Counted from the stretch's first letter, positions 1 through 9,137 are shown. The stretch is 45,497 bases of DNA from an uncultured Prevotellaceae bacterium (GCA_900318115.1 ONJJ01000026.1:1-45497), one strand, 5' to 3'. Program-made: numbers and translations. The notes: generated by a model from the sequence alone, not told the origin.

Positions 1-45
1 CCTTGTGTTATACTTTAAAAGAATAAAAAGAATGGGGGTATTGCT

Positions 46-828
46 TTGAGAGTCTGCTTTGTTGGCGATATAGTCGGCGGCGCCGGCCGTCGTGCTTTCA
101 AAACCGTAATGCCCGGATTCCTTAGGGATAACCAAATAGACTGTTGTATTGTCAATGCCGAGAACAGTGTTCACGGTCTCGGAGCATCGGTCAATATTCT
201 CAGGGAACTGGAAGAATACGGGGCTGACCTGTTTACGATGGGCAACCATACTTTTTCCAACAGGGAATTCATAAGTCAGATCGCGAAGGTGAAGAATCTT
301 GCCAGACCGGCAAATTTCAGTCCTTCCTGGCCTGGCAATGATTTCTGTGTTTTCGAGAAGAACGGCGAAAAACTTGGCGTGTTCAATCTTTTAGGTCAGG
401 TCTATGCCAATGTGCTTCCCGATAATCCGTTCTCATGTGCCGACAGAATAGTCGACAGGCTTAAGAATGTCGAGAAATGCACATCGGTCTTTCTTGATTT
501 CCATTGTGATGCAACATCTGAGAAGTGTGCTATGGGTTATTATCTTGATGGAAGAGTATCCTGTGTTGCCGGTACTCATACCCATGTTCAGACAGCAGAT
601 GAGACTATCCTTTCCGGCGGAACCGGATATATTACTGACTGTGGCATGAGTGGAGCAAAGGAATCCATTCTTGGAATGACTATCGAGTCTTCGATAAGAA
701 GACTTGCTTATAAACTGCCTGCAAAGTACGAACCTGCCGATGGTCCCGGCTTTGTATGTGGTATTATCTTTGAGACTGATAAAAACGGAAGGTGTACCGG
801 GATTAAACGGTTCTGCGAATATGAATAA
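46..828 (+). CDS. ymdB: YmdB-family metallophosphoesterase (TIGR00282 type)
   Basis: A 260-residue protein of the usual length for the YmdB family, which are calcineurin-like phosphoesterases acting on 2',3'-cyclic nucleotides (B. subtilis YmdB). Visible metal-site motifs are GDIVGGAGR near the N-terminus (residues 7-15), NAENS (about 38-42), GNHTF (about 66-70) and GTHTHVQTAD (about 176-185). The start is TTG at 46, preceded by a strong GGGGG Shine-Dalgarno at about 34-38; such a ribosome site is typical of Firmicutes and unlike the rest of this window. The 3' end overlaps the lspA start by 8 bp. Base and codon use differ clearly from everything right of about 1,020, so I take it to be Clostridia-like DNA not native to the Bacteroidales genome. 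Confidence 0.9.
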   Translation: MRVCFVGDIVGGAGRRAFKTVMPGFLRDNQIDCCIVNAENSVHGLGASVNILRELEEYGADLFTMGNHTFSNREFISQIAKVKNLARPANFSPSWPGNDFCVFEKNGEKLGVFNLLGQVYANVLPDNPFSCADRIVDRLKNVEKCTSVFLDFHCDATSEKCAMGYYLDGRVSCVAGTHTHVQTADETILSGGTGYITDCGMSGAKESILGMTIESSIRRLAYKLPAKYEPADGPGFVCGIIFETDKNGRCTGIKRFCEYE

Positions 829-1020
829 TTTTTTCGATAAGAGATCTGCAAAGGGTTATGAGGTTTGCGTTCTCTATGCTTTTCTTTCAATCATACTGAT
901 CACTGCCGACCAGCTCTTTAAGGTGATGACCGTAAATGAGATAAAGCCTTATGGTCAGGTTTTCATCATTGAGAATTTCTTCTCTCTTCACTATGCGGAG
1001 AATCCGGGCAGTGCGTTCTC
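821..1020 (+). CDS. lspA: Lipoprotein signal peptidase LspA, 3'-truncated at the contig junction
   Basis: ATG at 821 inside the ymdB stop region begins a membrane protein whose first 66 residues match signal peptidase II, the inner-membrane aspartyl protease that removes lipoprotein signal peptides. The first hydrophobic helix holds the conserved TADQLFK motif (about residues 27-33). The box FFSLHYAENPGSAFS (about 52-66) corresponds to the family's F-x-L-x-Y-x-x-N-x-G-x-A-F signature. Homologous reading ends right there: the next codons translate to unrelated sequence that is antisense to the neighbouring carboxyltransferase. The catalytic second half is absent. It is a gene fragment created by the junction at about 1,010-1,025, not a functional gene as drawn. 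Confidence 0.85.
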
Positions 1021-1030
1021 GAGGAGGGTG
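1005..1030. other. Chimeric junction between Firmicute-like and Bacteroidales DNA
   Basis: Within these bases a plus-strand lspA frame loses homology, and a minus-strand carboxyltransferase frame loses its 3' end. Both genes are cut mid-domain at the same place, and G+C content, codon use and ribosome-site style change sharply across it. The shared bases gcgttctcgagg fit both reading frames (AFS on plus; LLENA on minus), so the join could sit in a short stretch of microhomology. No insertion-sequence end or target duplication is visible. A misassembly or library chimera is the simplest explanation; a natural inter-phylum recombination would be extraordinary. Confidence 0.85.
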
Positions 1031-2310
1031 TGGGGATCGGCGGTGGTGAATTCGCGTCCCTGCTTCTTGGCGAGTTCCACGAGTTCGGGGTCGATGGTGC
1101 CGGGGATCTTGCCGCTCTTGCCGAGAATCATGCCCCACATACTGTCGTCCATCATGACAAAGCGGCCCTTGCCCTGTGCCATGGTGAGGAGGTTCATCAG
1201 GGCGATGTTCTTGACGTACTGCGAGAAGGGGGTGACGAGTGGGGGATAGCCGACGCGGGGCCAGACGTAAGCGACTTCGTCGAAGAGCTTGACGAGAATC
1301 TCGTCGGTGGTGAGTTCGGGTTGGCCCTTGGCCTTCAGTGTGCTATTGATGACGCCATGGATGCCGGCGAGATCAGCCATCATAGAGCCCATCATTCCGC
1401 CGGGTAGTCCGCACCCGAGCAGGAGGGACGACATGTGTTTGTTGCCGGGGTTGATGAAGTAGCCGAGCCAGTCGTCGATGAACTCCTGGGTGAGGGAGCG
1501 GGCCTGCATGTAGGCGTTCATATTGATTTCCTTGACCTCGAAGCCCTCGTTCTTCAGCATGGACTGCACGCTGATGATGTCTGGGTGCACCTTACCCCAG
1601 GAGAGGGGCTCGATGGCCGTGTCGATGACGTCGGCACCATTGTTGCAGACTTCGAGGATACTGGCCATGGAGAGTCCGGGGCCGCTGTGGCCGTGGTACT
1701 GGATGATGATGTCAGGGTGCTTGGTCTTGATGGCCTTGGTGAGGGCGCCCAGCAGTGCGGGCTGCCCGATGCCTGCCATATCCTTGAGGCAGATCTCCTC
1801 GGCACCGGCGGCGATGACCTCATCGGCGATTGCAGAGTAGTACTCCACGGTGTGTATGGGGGAGGTGGTGATGCAGAGGGTGGCTTGCGGGGTCATGCCG
1901 GCAGCCTTTGCCCACTTGATAGAAGGAATGATGTTGCGGACATCATTAAGTCCGCAGAAGATACGGGGAATATCCACGCCCTGGGCGTGCTTGACTTTGT
2001 ATTGCAGCTCGCGCACGTCGTCGGGCACCGGGTACATACGCAAGGCGTTGAGTCCGCGGTCAAGCATGTGGGTCTTGATCCCCGCTTCGTTGAAGGGTTT
2101 GCAGAACGCACGTACGGCTGCATTCGGGTTTTCGCCGGCGAGGAGGTTCACCTGCTCAAAGGCACCACCATTAGTTTCCACGCGGTCAAAGACACCCATA
2201 TCGATGATGACGGGTGCGATGCGTTCCAGCTGGTCCTTGCGGGGCTGGAATTTGCCGGAGCTCTGCCACATATCGCGGTAGACGAGGCTGAATTGGATTC
2301 TTTTCTTCAT
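1018..2310 (-). CDS. oadA: Biotin-dependent carboxyltransferase (oxaloacetate decarboxylase alpha / pyruvate carboxylase B type), 3'-truncated
   Basis: About 430 residues of the DRE-TIM-barrel carboxyltransferase domain, which moves CO2 between carboxybiotin and pyruvate/oxaloacetate. The N-terminus MKKRIQFSLVYRDMWQS contains the YRD-x-x-QS active-site motif. CLKDMAG (about residue 175) carries the lysine expected to be carbamylated, and HGHSGP (about 207) the metal-binding histidines. A conserved post-barrel region follows (LGYFINPGNKHMSSLLLG, then YPPLVTPFSQYV). The family usually runs to about 600 residues with a C-terminal biotinyl domain; here the frame is cut by the junction at about 1,020, so the tail is missing. 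A TAnnTTTG box lies 35 bp upstream. Whether the native enzyme was a decarboxylase, pyruvate carboxylase subunit or transcarboxylase cannot be told from this part. Confidence 0.85.
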
Positions 2311-2344
2311 ACTTTTGTGTGTATATTATGCGTGTTTACGTTGG

Positions 2345-2352
2345 CAAAAATA
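2345..2352 (-). promoter_or_regulatory. Bacteroidetes -7 box for oadA
   Basis: Read on the minus strand this is TATTTTTG, matching the Bacteroidetes sigma-ABfr -7 consensus TAnnTTTG. It lies 34 bp before the oadA ATG at 2310, in the 119-bp gap after der. I see no convincing -33 TTTG at the normal 19-21-bp spacing, so this rests on the -7 box and position. Confidence 0.5.
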
Positions 2353-2429
2353 GTTATTTTCCTTCAGACGTCGAAATATATTCGGAAAAATATGGTGCTT
2401 GCGGCCGAAAAAAGTGCTTCCGGGCAATC

Positions 2430-3737
2430 TTATTTCTGCCGGATGAAGATATTGATGGGTGTTCCGCTGAAGTCCCAGCGCTCGCGAATCTTATTCTCGA
2501 GGAAGCGGCGATAGGGCTCCTTGACGTACTGTGGCAGGTTGGCGTAGAAGACGAAGCTGGGGATGCGGGTGTCGGGCAGCTGGGCGCAGTACTTGATCTT
2601 GATGTACTTCCCCTTCATGGAGGGTGGGGGGTAGGCTTCGATCAAGGGGAGCATTTCCTGATTCAATTTAGTGGTACCCACGCGTGTGCGACGGTGCTTG
2701 TCCACGGCGGCTGCCGTCTCCAGTACCTTGAATATGCGTTGCTTGGTGAGGGCAGAGGCAAAGATGATGTCGAAGTCCGTGAAGGGGGCCATGCGCTGGC
2801 GAATGGCATCCTCGAAATACTTTATGGCCGTGGTGGACTTGTCCTCGACGAGGTCCCACTTATTGACCACGACGACGAGCCCTTTCTGGTTGCGCTGTAT
2901 GAGCTGGAAGATGCTGAGGTCCTGCGACTCGATGCCGCGTGTGGCATCGAGCATGAGGATGCAGACGTCAGAGTTCTCAATGGCGCGGATACTGCGCATG
3001 ACGCTGTAGAACTCCAGATCCTCGCTGACCTTGGACTTGCGGCGGATGCCCGCTGTGTCCACGAGCAGGAAGTCGAAACCGAACTTCTGGTAGTGGGTGT
3101 AAATGCTGTCGCGCGTGGTGCCAGCGATATCTGTGACGATATGTCGGTCTTCGCCGATGAATGCGTTTGTAAGGCTGCTCTTCCCCACATTGGGGCGTCC
3201 CACCACGGCAATACGTGGCAGGTCGAGTTCTTCCTGAATCTCATCGACTTGTGGCAGTTTCTGGATGATGAGGTCCAGCAGGTCGCCGGTGCCGCTGCCT
3301 GTGGCGGCACTGATGCAGAAGGGGTCGCCCAGTCCGAGGGCGTAGAACTCTGCGGACTGCCACTGTTGGTCGTTGTTGTCGGTTTTGTTGGCCACGAGGA
3401 TGACGGGCTTCTTGGCGCGGCGCAGTATGCCGGCCACGGCCTCATCGAGGTCGGTGACTCCCGTGTTGTTATCGACGAGGAAGAGGATGACATCGGCTTC
3501 CTCGGTGGCGAGGGTGACCTGCTTGCGGATTTCTTCCTCGAAGATATCATCGCTGTTGACGACCCATCCGCCGGTATCGACGACGGAGAACTCGTGGCCC
3601 ACCCACTCGCACTTGCCGTACTGGCGGTCGCGCGTGGTGCCAGCTTCGTCCGAGACGATGGCATGACGGGTGTTGGTCAGGCGGTTGAAGAGGGTGGACT
3701 TGCCTACATTTGGGCGTCCGACAATAGCTACTAACAT
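2430..3737 (-). CDS. der: Ribosome-assembly GTPase Der (EngA)
   Basis: A 435-residue tandem-GTPase protein, normal length for Der, required for maturation of the 50S subunit. The first G domain has GRPNVGKST (residues 6-14), DTGG (about 55) and NKTD (about 118). The second has GRPNVGKSS (about 181-189), DTAG and NKWD (about 293). The last 85 or so residues form the KH-like RNA-binding domain. It starts 3 bp after the era stop codon, so the two GTPase genes are almost certainly cotranscribed and probably translationally coupled. It is the last gene of the yceD-rpmF-fabH-era-der run; a separate -7 box precedes oadA downstream. Confidence 0.97.
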   Translation of the reverse strand: MLVAIVGRPNVGKSTLFNRLTNTRHAIVSDEAGTTRDRQYGKCEWVGHEFSVVDTGGWVVNSDDIFEEEIRKQVTLATEEADVILFLVDNNTGVTDLDEAVAGILRRAKKPVILVANKTDNNDQQWQSAEFYALGLGDPFCISAATGSGTGDLLDLIIQKLPQVDEIQEELDLPRIAVVGRPNVGKSSLTNAFIGEDRHIVTDIAGTTRDSIYTHYQKFGFDFLLVDTAGIRRKSKVSEDLEFYSVMRSIRAIENSDVCILMLDATRGIESQDLSIFQLIQRNQKGLVVVVNKWDLVEDKSTTAIKYFEDAIRQRMAPFTDFDIIFASALTKQRIFKVLETAAAVDKHRRTRVGTTKLNQEMLPLIEAYPPPSMKGKYIKIKYCAQLPDTRIPSFVFYANLPQYVKEPYRRFLENKIRERWDFSGTPINIFIRQK

Positions 3738-3740
3738 ATT

Positions 3741-4634
3741 TTATTCTAATTGGTATCCATACTGCTTCATGGCGCGCTCGCTGTTGCGCCAGTCCTTATC
3801 GACCTTGACATAGCACTGCAGGAAGATGCGCTTGCCGAAGAATCGCTCGAGTTCGCGGCGTGCCTCGGAACTGACGCGCTTGAGGGCGACGCCTTGGTGT
3901 CCGATGATGATGCCTTTCTGGGACTCACGCTCCACGTAGATGACGGCCTCGATGCGGATCAGGTCGTCGGTTTCCTTGAAACTCTCGACCACGACCTCCA
4001 CGGAGTAGGGTATTTCCTTGTCGTAGTAGAGGAGGATCTTCTCGCGGATGATCTCGGTGACAAAGAAGCGGGCGGGCTTGTCCGTCCACGTGTCCTTGTC
4101 AAAGTAAGCCGGTGACTCGGGCAGCAATTCGCGAATGCGGGTCAGAACCTGATCCACGCCGAAGCGGTGGAGCGCAGAAATCGGAAATACTTCCGCCGCG
4201 GGCAGCACGCTGTGCCACTCATCGACTTTCTGCGTGAGGGCCTGTTGGTCGCTGAGGTCTATCTTGTTGATAAGCACGAGGATGGGGACTTGCAGGTGCT
4301 GCACCTTCTGGAGGAAGTCGGCGTTCTTGTCGGGCGTCTCCACCATATCGGTGACGTAGAGCAAGATGTCAGCATCCTCCAAGGCTTCCTCGGAGAAATG
4401 CAGCATCTGTTCCTGCAATTTGTAGTTCGGCTTAAGCACCCCGGGTGTGTCGGAAAAACAGATTTGCATCTCGGGCGTATTGAGAATACCCATGATGCGG
4501 TGGCGCGTGGTCTGCGCCTTGAAGGTGGCGATACTGATTCGCTCGCCCACGAGGAGATTCATGAGCGTGGATTTCCCGACATTTGGATTCCCAACGATGT
4601 TGACGAACCCCGATTTGTGCTTATTTTCCGTCAT
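3741..4634 (-). CDS. era: 16S rRNA-binding GTPase Era
   Basis: A 297-residue protein of standard Era length. GNPNVGKST (residues 16-24) is the P-loop, DTPG (about 62) the G3 box and NKID (about 125) the G4 box. The C-terminal KH domain includes [17 protein letters not shown] (about 244-260), which in the family binds the 3' end of 16S rRNA during 30S assembly. The ATG at 4634 overlaps the fabH 3' end by 14 bp, suggesting translational coupling, and der starts 3 bp after its stop. Confidence 0.97.
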   Translation of the reverse strand: MTENKHKSGFVNIVGNPNVGKSTLMNLLVGERISIATFKAQTTRHRIMGILNTPEMQICFSDTPGVLKPNYKLQEQMLHFSEEALEDADILLYVTDMVETPDKNADFLQKVQHLQVPILVLINKIDLSDQQALTQKVDEWHSVLPAAEVFPISALHRFGVDQVLTRIRELLPESPAYFDKDTWTDKPARFFVTEIIREKILLYYDKEIPYSVEVVVESFKETDDLIRIEAVIYVERESQKGIIIGHQGVALKRVSSEARRELERFFGKRIFLQCYVKVDKDWRNSERAMKQYGYQLE

Positions 4635-5619
4635 AACCCCATTTCATGTAGGCAGCGCCCCAGGTGAATCCGGCTCCGAAGGCGGTGAAGATGAGGTTGT
4701 CGCCCTTCTTCAGCTGTTTTTCGTAGTCCCAGAGGGCCAGGGGCAGTGTGCCGCTGGAGGTGTTGCCGTATTTCTGGATATTGACCATGACCTTCTCCAT
4801 GGGCAGGTCCAGCCGCTTGGCCACGGCTTCGATGATGCGGATATTGGCCTGGTGTGGAATCACCCAGTCGATGTTGTCCTTATTCAGTCCGTTGCGCTCA
4901 GCGATGCGTGCGCAGGCGTCAGCCATATTTGTGACGGCAAACTTGAACACGGTGCGCCCTTCCTGATGGAGGTAGTGCATTTTGTGCTCCAAGGTGAAAT
5001 AGGAGGGGGGAGTGGCCGATCCGCCGGCTTTCAGACAGAGGAAGGGCAGGCCCTGTCCATCGGTGCGCAAGTAGCTGTCCTGCCATCCAAGGTCCTCTGT
5101 GGTACCCTCGACCAGGGTGGCTCCGGCTCCGTCGCCGAAGATGGCGCAGGTCTGGCGGTCGGTGTAGTCAATGATACTGGACATCTTGTCCGCGCCTATA
5201 ATAACAATTTTCTTGTAGCGCCCGCTCTCAATCATGCAGGCTGCTTGTTCCATGGCATAAAGCCATCCGGAGCAAGCTGCGGAGAGCTCAAAGGCGTGTG
5301 CGTTGGTCATCCCGCATTTGCCGAGGACAATGCTGGCAGTGGAGGGGAAATGGTAGTCCGCAGTGGAGGTGGAGCAGATGACGGCATCCACGGTGAGCGG
5401 GTCCGTGCCGGTCTTTTCCAGCAGTTGTTTCACGGCTTTGCGAGCCATATAGCTGGCGCCCAGGCCTTCTTCGTTGAGTATTCGACGTTCCTTGACTCCG
5501 ATGCGGGTCATAATCCATTCGTCGGATGTGTCGACCATCCGGCTCAATTCATCATTTGTCAGGACGTAGTCGGGCACGTAGCCGCCCACACCTGTGATGA
5601 TGGCGTGAATTTTTTCCAT
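4621..5619 (-). CDS. fabH: Beta-ketoacyl-ACP synthase III (FabH)
   Basis: A 332-residue thiolase-fold enzyme that starts type II fatty-acid synthesis by condensing an acyl-CoA primer with malonyl-ACP in the cytoplasm. The catalytic triad is visible: Cys in [10 protein letters not shown] (about residue 116), His in PHQANIRI (about 257) and Asn in [10 protein letters not shown] (about 287). Length and motif spacing are normal. In many bacteria plsX sits between rpmF and fabH; here it is absent and the 123-bp gap holds an inverted repeat. It overlaps era by 14 bp. Confidence 0.96.
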   Translation of the reverse strand: MEKIHAIITGVGGYVPDYVLTNDELSRMVDTSDEWIMTRIGVKERRILNEEGLGASYMARKAVKQLLEKTGTDPLTVDAVICSTSTADYHFPSTASIVLGKCGMTNAHAFELSAACSGWLYAMEQAACMIESGRYKKIVIIGADKMSSIIDYTDRQTCAIFGDGAGATLVEGTTEDLGWQDSYLRTDGQGLPFLCLKAGGSATPPSYFTLEHKMHYLHQEGRTVFKFAVTNMADACARIAERNGLNKDNIDWVIPHQANIRIIEAVAKRLDLPMEKVMVNIQKYGNTSSGTLPLALWDYEKQLKKGDNLIFTAFGAGFTWGAAYMKWGYDGK

Positions 5620-5638
5620 GAAGGGTCGATTTTATGAC

Positions 5639-5729
5639 GAAAGGTTGAAAAGTTGAATCGCTGAAGGCCTCTCTGCCAGATGGATTATCTGCACTTGTGC
5701 CTCTCAACTATTCAACCCTTCAACCTTTC
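5639..5729. repeat. Imperfect 19-bp inverted repeat between rpmF and fabH
   Basis: The left arm at 5639-5657 reads gaaaggttgaaaagttgaa. The right arm at 5711-5729 is its reverse complement at 17 of 19 positions. The 53-bp loop has no ORF. In the minus-strand transcript this lies between the rpmF stop and the fabH start, so it could fold into an intercistronic stem-loop that tunes transcript stability or read-through. No T-run makes it a classical terminator. Confidence 0.6.
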
Positions 5730-5742
5730 AGCTTTCAACGTT

Positions 5743-5925
5743 TTACGCTTCTTCTTTCTCAATAGCGACCTTTCCACGATAGTAGCCGCAGGTGGGGCAG
5801 ACGGTGTGGTAAATGTGGAACTCACCACAGTTGGGGCAAACGGCAAGTGCGGGTGCTACTGCCTTGTCATGAGTTCTGCGCTTGAGAGTGCGCGTCTTGG
5901 ATTGTCTTCTTTTAGGGTGTGCCAT
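5743..5925 (-). CDS. rpmF: 50S ribosomal protein L32
   Basis: A 60-residue basic protein beginning MAHPKRRQSKTRTLKRR, the classic L32 N-terminus. It carries two CPxCG knuckles (CPNCG about residues 30-34 and CPTCG about 43-47), so it is the zinc-binding (C+) form. It follows yceD by 38 bp, the widely conserved yceD-rpmF pairing, and precedes fabH. Confidence 0.97.
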   Translation of the reverse strand: MAHPKRRQSKTRTLKRRTHDKAVAPALAVCPNCGEFHIYHTVCPTCGYYRGKVAIEKEEA

Positions 5926-5963
5926 TTTCTTTGAATGATTATTTTAGGTTTTGTATTATTGCT

Positions 5964-6500
5964 TTATTCATCGAACGTCAGCCCCCTCAGTGCTTCCCAT
6001 CGCGAGTCTGCGGGTTGCTGTGGGGCTTCGCCTTCGCTGCTGTCTCGAACGGGTTCGTCGTCCTCGACGAGGTACTGGCTGACATCTTCTGCACATTCCC
6101 CGTCGGGGTGCACGTGTGAGATGGGTATGGCCAGCGCGATGGTCTCGTAGAGGTTCCAGGCTACGTCGAGTACTGGACGTTCCTCGGGCAGCGTAATGCG
6201 TTCGCCGTCGTCCTCGAAATGATCGCTCAGGCGGATCTCGATTTCGTCCTCGGCATCGATGGGTTGAGTCATCGGCTCGAGGCAGCGGTCGCACGGAATT
6301 TCCACGGTTCCTGTGGCGTGGATTTCGAGTCGGTAGCCGGCAGCTTTCTTTTTCACCCGGAGCGTTGCCGTCAGCTCGCCATGCTCGATTTCCTGTTCGT
6401 CGAGCGCACTGAAGAACGCGTCGCCGAGATGCCACGTACGGGTCATTTCACCCGCTGTGAGCTCTCGGAAATCGACTTGAAAGAGTTCTTGTGCGTTCAT
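5964..6500 (-). CDS. yceD: YceD/DUF177 family protein (23S rRNA accumulation protein)
   Basis: About 178 residues from the ATG at 6500 (MNAQELFQVDFREL). This start is preferred over an upstream in-frame ATG at 6551 because a -33/-7 promoter sits at 6509-6539, which would place the longer start upstream of transcription. The central IPCDRCLEP (Cys-x-x-Cys) and the acidic C-terminus ending DSRWEALRGLTFDE are family hallmarks. In other bacteria YceD affects 23S rRNA accumulation, and the gene is nearly always paired with rpmF, as here. It is the first gene of the run toward der. Confidence 0.9.
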   Translation of the reverse strand: MNAQELFQVDFRELTAGEMTRTWHLGDAFFSALDEQEIEHGELTATLRVKKKAAGYRLEIHATGTVEIPCDRCLEPMTQPIDAEDEIEIRLSDHFEDDGERITLPEERPVLDVAWNLYETIALAIPISHVHPDGECAEDVSQYLVEDDEPVRDSSEGEAPQQPADSRWEALRGLTFDE

Positions 6501-6508
6501 ACGGGCGG

Positions 6509-6539
6509 CAAAAGTAGTGGTTTTTATTGGATTGACAAA
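6509..6539 (-). promoter_or_regulatory. Bacteroidetes -33/-7 promoter for the yceD-rpmF-fabH-era-der run
   Basis: On the minus strand a TTTG (6539-6536) is followed after 19 bp by TACTTTTG (6516-6509), matching the sigma-ABfr consensus TTTG-N19-21-TAnnTTTG. The predicted transcription start is only a few bases before the ATG at 6500, giving a nearly leaderless mRNA. Confidence 0.8.
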
Positions 6540-6642
6540 GGAAAGAGCCAAAAAGTTTGGAGTTTAGGGCGCTCGGTTTAGCGTTTTTTACACTTTTCGG
6601 TCCAAAAGTGGTGCTTTTCGTCTCGTTCTTAGCGCATTTGTG

Positions 6643-7806
6643 TTAGCTTTTCTTCAGTTCGATGCGGAAGGTAGTGCCTTGTCCTACCTCAGAAGATTTG
6701 ACGAAAATGCGGCCGTGGTGATACTCCTCCACGATGCGCTTTGCGAGCGAGAGTCCAAGTCCCCACCCGCGTTGCTTCGTCGTATAGCCCGGTTGGAAAA
6801 CGCTGCTCCATTGTCCTTTGGGGATTCCCTTGCCCGTGTCTGTCACCTCTACAACGTATCGTGCGGGCTCTTCCATGGCGGTGATGGTGATGCTGCCCTG
6901 GCCGTTCATGGCATCCACGCCGTTCTTGCAGAGGTTCTCCACCACCCACTCAAAGAGGGGCGCGGAGAGCTGTACGATGAGTGGCTGGCTGGGCAGGTTG
7001 GTGGTGATCTTGACACGGTTGGAAGTCCTGCGGCCGATGTACTCGGCCACCTGTGCGATGACATCATTGAGGTTTTCGGGCTTGGGTTCCGGCGACGACC
7101 CGATTTTCGAGAACCGCTCGGCGATGCGCTGCAACCTCCTCACGTCCTTGTCCATCTCCGGAAGCAGCTCGTCGTCGGGGTAGGTCTCGCGCAGCACTTG
7201 TGTCCAGGCCATCAGCGATGAGATGGGTGTTCCCAGCTGGTGGGCCGTCTCCTTGGACAGTCCCACCCACACCTTGTTCTGCTCGGCGCGCTTGCTGCTC
7301 AGGAGGGCAAAGATAGCTACGACGACGAAGACGAGCACCACGCCCAGCTGGATGAAGGGGTAGCGGGCCAGGCGCTTGAGCATGATGCTCTCGTCGTAGC
7401 ACACTTCCATGAAGGTTCCTTCGTCCTCGTCCAGCTCTATTCTGATGGAACGCCCTCCGGCTTTCATCGCCAAGGCTTTTTGCAAGACGACCTGGTCGAC
7501 GTCGGCGGCATCGCGAGCACGCACTTCCAGGTTGCGATAGGTCTGCACCTGCCCGTGTTCGTCCAGGACGATTACGGGAATCGTGTTGTTGCCGTTGATG
7601 ACTTTCAGCACGAGGGAGAGGTCGGTCTGGTCGTCCGCCAAATCAAAGGCACGCATCGCCTCTGCCCACACTTCCATGCGACCGCGCTCCTCACGCGCCA
7701 GGTCGGCTACGAGATAGTGGGTCCACGAAAGGGAGGCGGCACAAATGACCAGTGCCGCACAAACCAGCAGGAATTTCACCTGTCGAATGCGATCAGTCCA
7801 TTGCAT
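6643..7806 (-). CDS. Membrane sensor histidine kinase, orphan
   Basis: 387 residues. Two hydrophobic segments (about 11-31 and 152-172) bracket a periplasmic sensor region of about 120 residues. The dimerisation box ETAHQLGTPISSLMAW has the phospho-accepting His at about residue 189. The ATPase domain shows an N box ENLCKNGVDAM (about 292), DTGKGIP and GWGLGLSL. This H-box variant is common in Bacteroidetes kinases. No response regulator gene is in the window, so the partner is unknown. The gene is divergent from the C11 peptidase lipoprotein, and the intergenic region holds a -7 box for each direction. Confidence 0.92.
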   Translation of the reverse strand: MQWTDRIRQVKFLLVCAALVICAASLSWTHYLVADLAREERGRMEVWAEAMRAFDLADDQTDLSLVLKVINGNNTIPVIVLDEHGQVQTYRNLEVRARDAADVDQVVLQKALAMKAGGRSIRIELDEDEGTFMEVCYDESIMLKRLARYPFIQLGVVLVFVVVAIFALLSSKRAEQNKVWVGLSKETAHQLGTPISSLMAWTQVLRETYPDDELLPEMDKDVRRLQRIAERFSKIGSSPEPKPENLNDVIAQVAEYIGRRTSNRVKITTNLPSQPLIVQLSAPLFEWVVENLCKNGVDAMNGQGSITITAMEEPARYVVEVTDTGKGIPKGQWSSVFQPGYTTKQRGWGLGLSLAKRIVEEYHHGRIFVKSSEVGQGTTFRIELKKS

Positions 7807-7811
7807 GGCGG

Positions 7812-7819
7812 CAAATTTA
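7812..7819 (-). promoter_or_regulatory. -7 box for the histidine kinase gene
   Basis: Minus-strand TAAATTTG matches TAnnTTTG and ends 5 bp before the ATG at 7806. Transcription would begin at or next to the start codon, giving a leaderless or near-leaderless mRNA. A good -33 box is not evident. Confidence 0.6.
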
Positions 7820-7883
7820 GCTACTTTTTATTAAAGAAACGAAAAACTTGCCCTTTTTCGTATGTGATGTGAGAAAAAAGTGC

Positions 7884-7891
7884 TAATTTTG
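7884..7891 (+). promoter_or_regulatory. -7 box for the C11 peptidase gene
   Basis: TAATTTTG matches TAnnTTTG and ends 6 bp before the ATG at 7898, again predicting transcription from about the first base of the start codon. This supports the 7898 start over an in-frame ATG at 7880, which lies upstream of the box. The nearest TTG upstream is badly spaced. Confidence 0.6.
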
Positions 7892-7897
7892 CACCCG

Positions 7898-9133
7898 ATG
7901 AGCACGAAAAACGTACACCTTATATATATAATACTCCTGCTGACGGGCCTTTTGGCCGGCGCCTGCAGGGATGATGAGGACGTCGAGCCCCGGCTGCCTG
8001 GAATGTCTGGCGACACGCTGTCCCAGACACTGATTGTGTATATGGCGGCAGAGAATAACCTTCATGGCCATATGCGTACGGACTCACTCGAGATCGCCTG
8101 GGGATTGGATAGCATCGGCGATGATTGTCGGGTGGTCGTGTTCATGGATGACCAGAAGAGCTCGCGTCTCTGCGTGGGGACTCGCAAGGAACCTCTCCAG
8201 ACCGTGAAGACCTACGAGGGCAATCTCTGTTCCACCGACGGCCAGACTATGGCGGACGTCCTCCGTGAGATTGTCCGTCTGTATCCTGCCCGGAACTATG
8301 CTCTTGCCCTGTGCAGCCACGGCTCTGGCTGGTTGTTCGATGACCTCGCATCCGCCTCTCAGTCCGGCTCGCGTCGTTCCTTCGGCGTCGATAACGGCTA
8401 CCGCTCCAGCTCCACTAGCGGTCGCCGGATGAATATTCCCGTGCTGGCCAGCGTGCTCTCCGGTTGCCCGCATTTTGATTACATCCTATTCGACGCCTGC
8501 TTTATGCAGAGTGTCGAGGTCGCCTATGAGCTGCGTCATACGGCAGATTACATCATCGCCTCTCCGGCCGAGATACCTGCATCGGGTGCTCCCTACACAC
8601 AGATGCTGCGCACGATGTGCTCTGTGCCTTCTGACGCGGCGGCTGTCACGGCTTCCTACGCGGATTACTACCACAGCGGCTATGGCTATTTCACCTACGG
8701 GGGTGCAGAGTTGACCGCCGTCCGGACGGATCAGCTGGAGCGGCTGGCTCAGGCCACGGCTCCGCTGATGAACCGCCTGCTCGCCGGACGCCGGGAAATC
8801 GATGTGACGGGGGTCCAGCACTATTGCCTGCTTCCCTCCGCCAGGTACACGGCAGCCTACGACTTGAAGAACCTCTTCTACCACGCCCTGGACTCTGCCA
8901 CGTATGCGTCTTGGGTGCGCGTGTTCGACGAGGCGGTGCCTGTCCAGCTGCTGTCGCCTTCGTGGTTCTCTGCAGCCCAGCAAGGTATTATGCTTCACGT
9001 CGATGACATCCCTCACTGCGGAGGGGTCTCGATTTATGTTCCCTCAGAGCTGCACCAGTCCAGGGGCTGGAACGACGATTATCATCAATTGGAGTGGTAT
9101 CGTGCTACGGGAATGAGTTCAACCGATTGGTAA
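7898..9133 (+). CDS. Clostripain-family (peptidase C11) lipoprotein
   Basis: 411 residues. The N-terminal signal ends in the lipobox LLAGAC, with Cys at residue 22, followed by acidic residues (RDDEDVE) that suit surface export in Bacteroidetes. The caspase-like fold of C11 peptidases is shown by CSHGSGW (catalytic His about 140) and FDACFMQSVEVAYEL (catalytic Cys about 201). Family members cleave after basic residues and usually self-activate. The gene is divergent from a histidine kinase and followed 4 bp later by a small unknown gene and then two more peptidase genes, so a role in protein or peptide use is plausible. Confidence 0.88.
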   Translation: MSTKNVHLIYIILLLTGLLAGACRDDEDVEPRLPGMSGDTLSQTLIVYMAAENNLHGHMRTDSLEIAWGLDSIGDDCRVVVFMDDQKSSRLCVGTRKEPLQTVKTYEGNLCSTDGQTMADVLREIVRLYPARNYALALCSHGSGWLFDDLASASQSGSRRSFGVDNGYRSSSTSGRRMNIPVLASVLSGCPHFDYILFDACFMQSVEVAYELRHTADYIIASPAEIPASGAPYTQMLRTMCSVPSDAAAVTASYADYYHSGYGYFTYGGAELTAVRTDQLERLAQATAPLMNRLLAGRREIDVTGVQHYCLLPSARYTAAYDLKNLFYHALDSATYASWVRVFDEAVPVQLLSPSWFSAAQQGIMLHVDDIPHCGGVSIYVPSELHQSRGWNDDYHQLEWYRATGMSSTDW

Positions 9134-9137
9134 GATT

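Noticed and set aside
2319-3734. 471-codon plus-strand open frame opposite der
   Set aside because: Antisense shadow: the minus strand encodes an intact Der with all G motifs.
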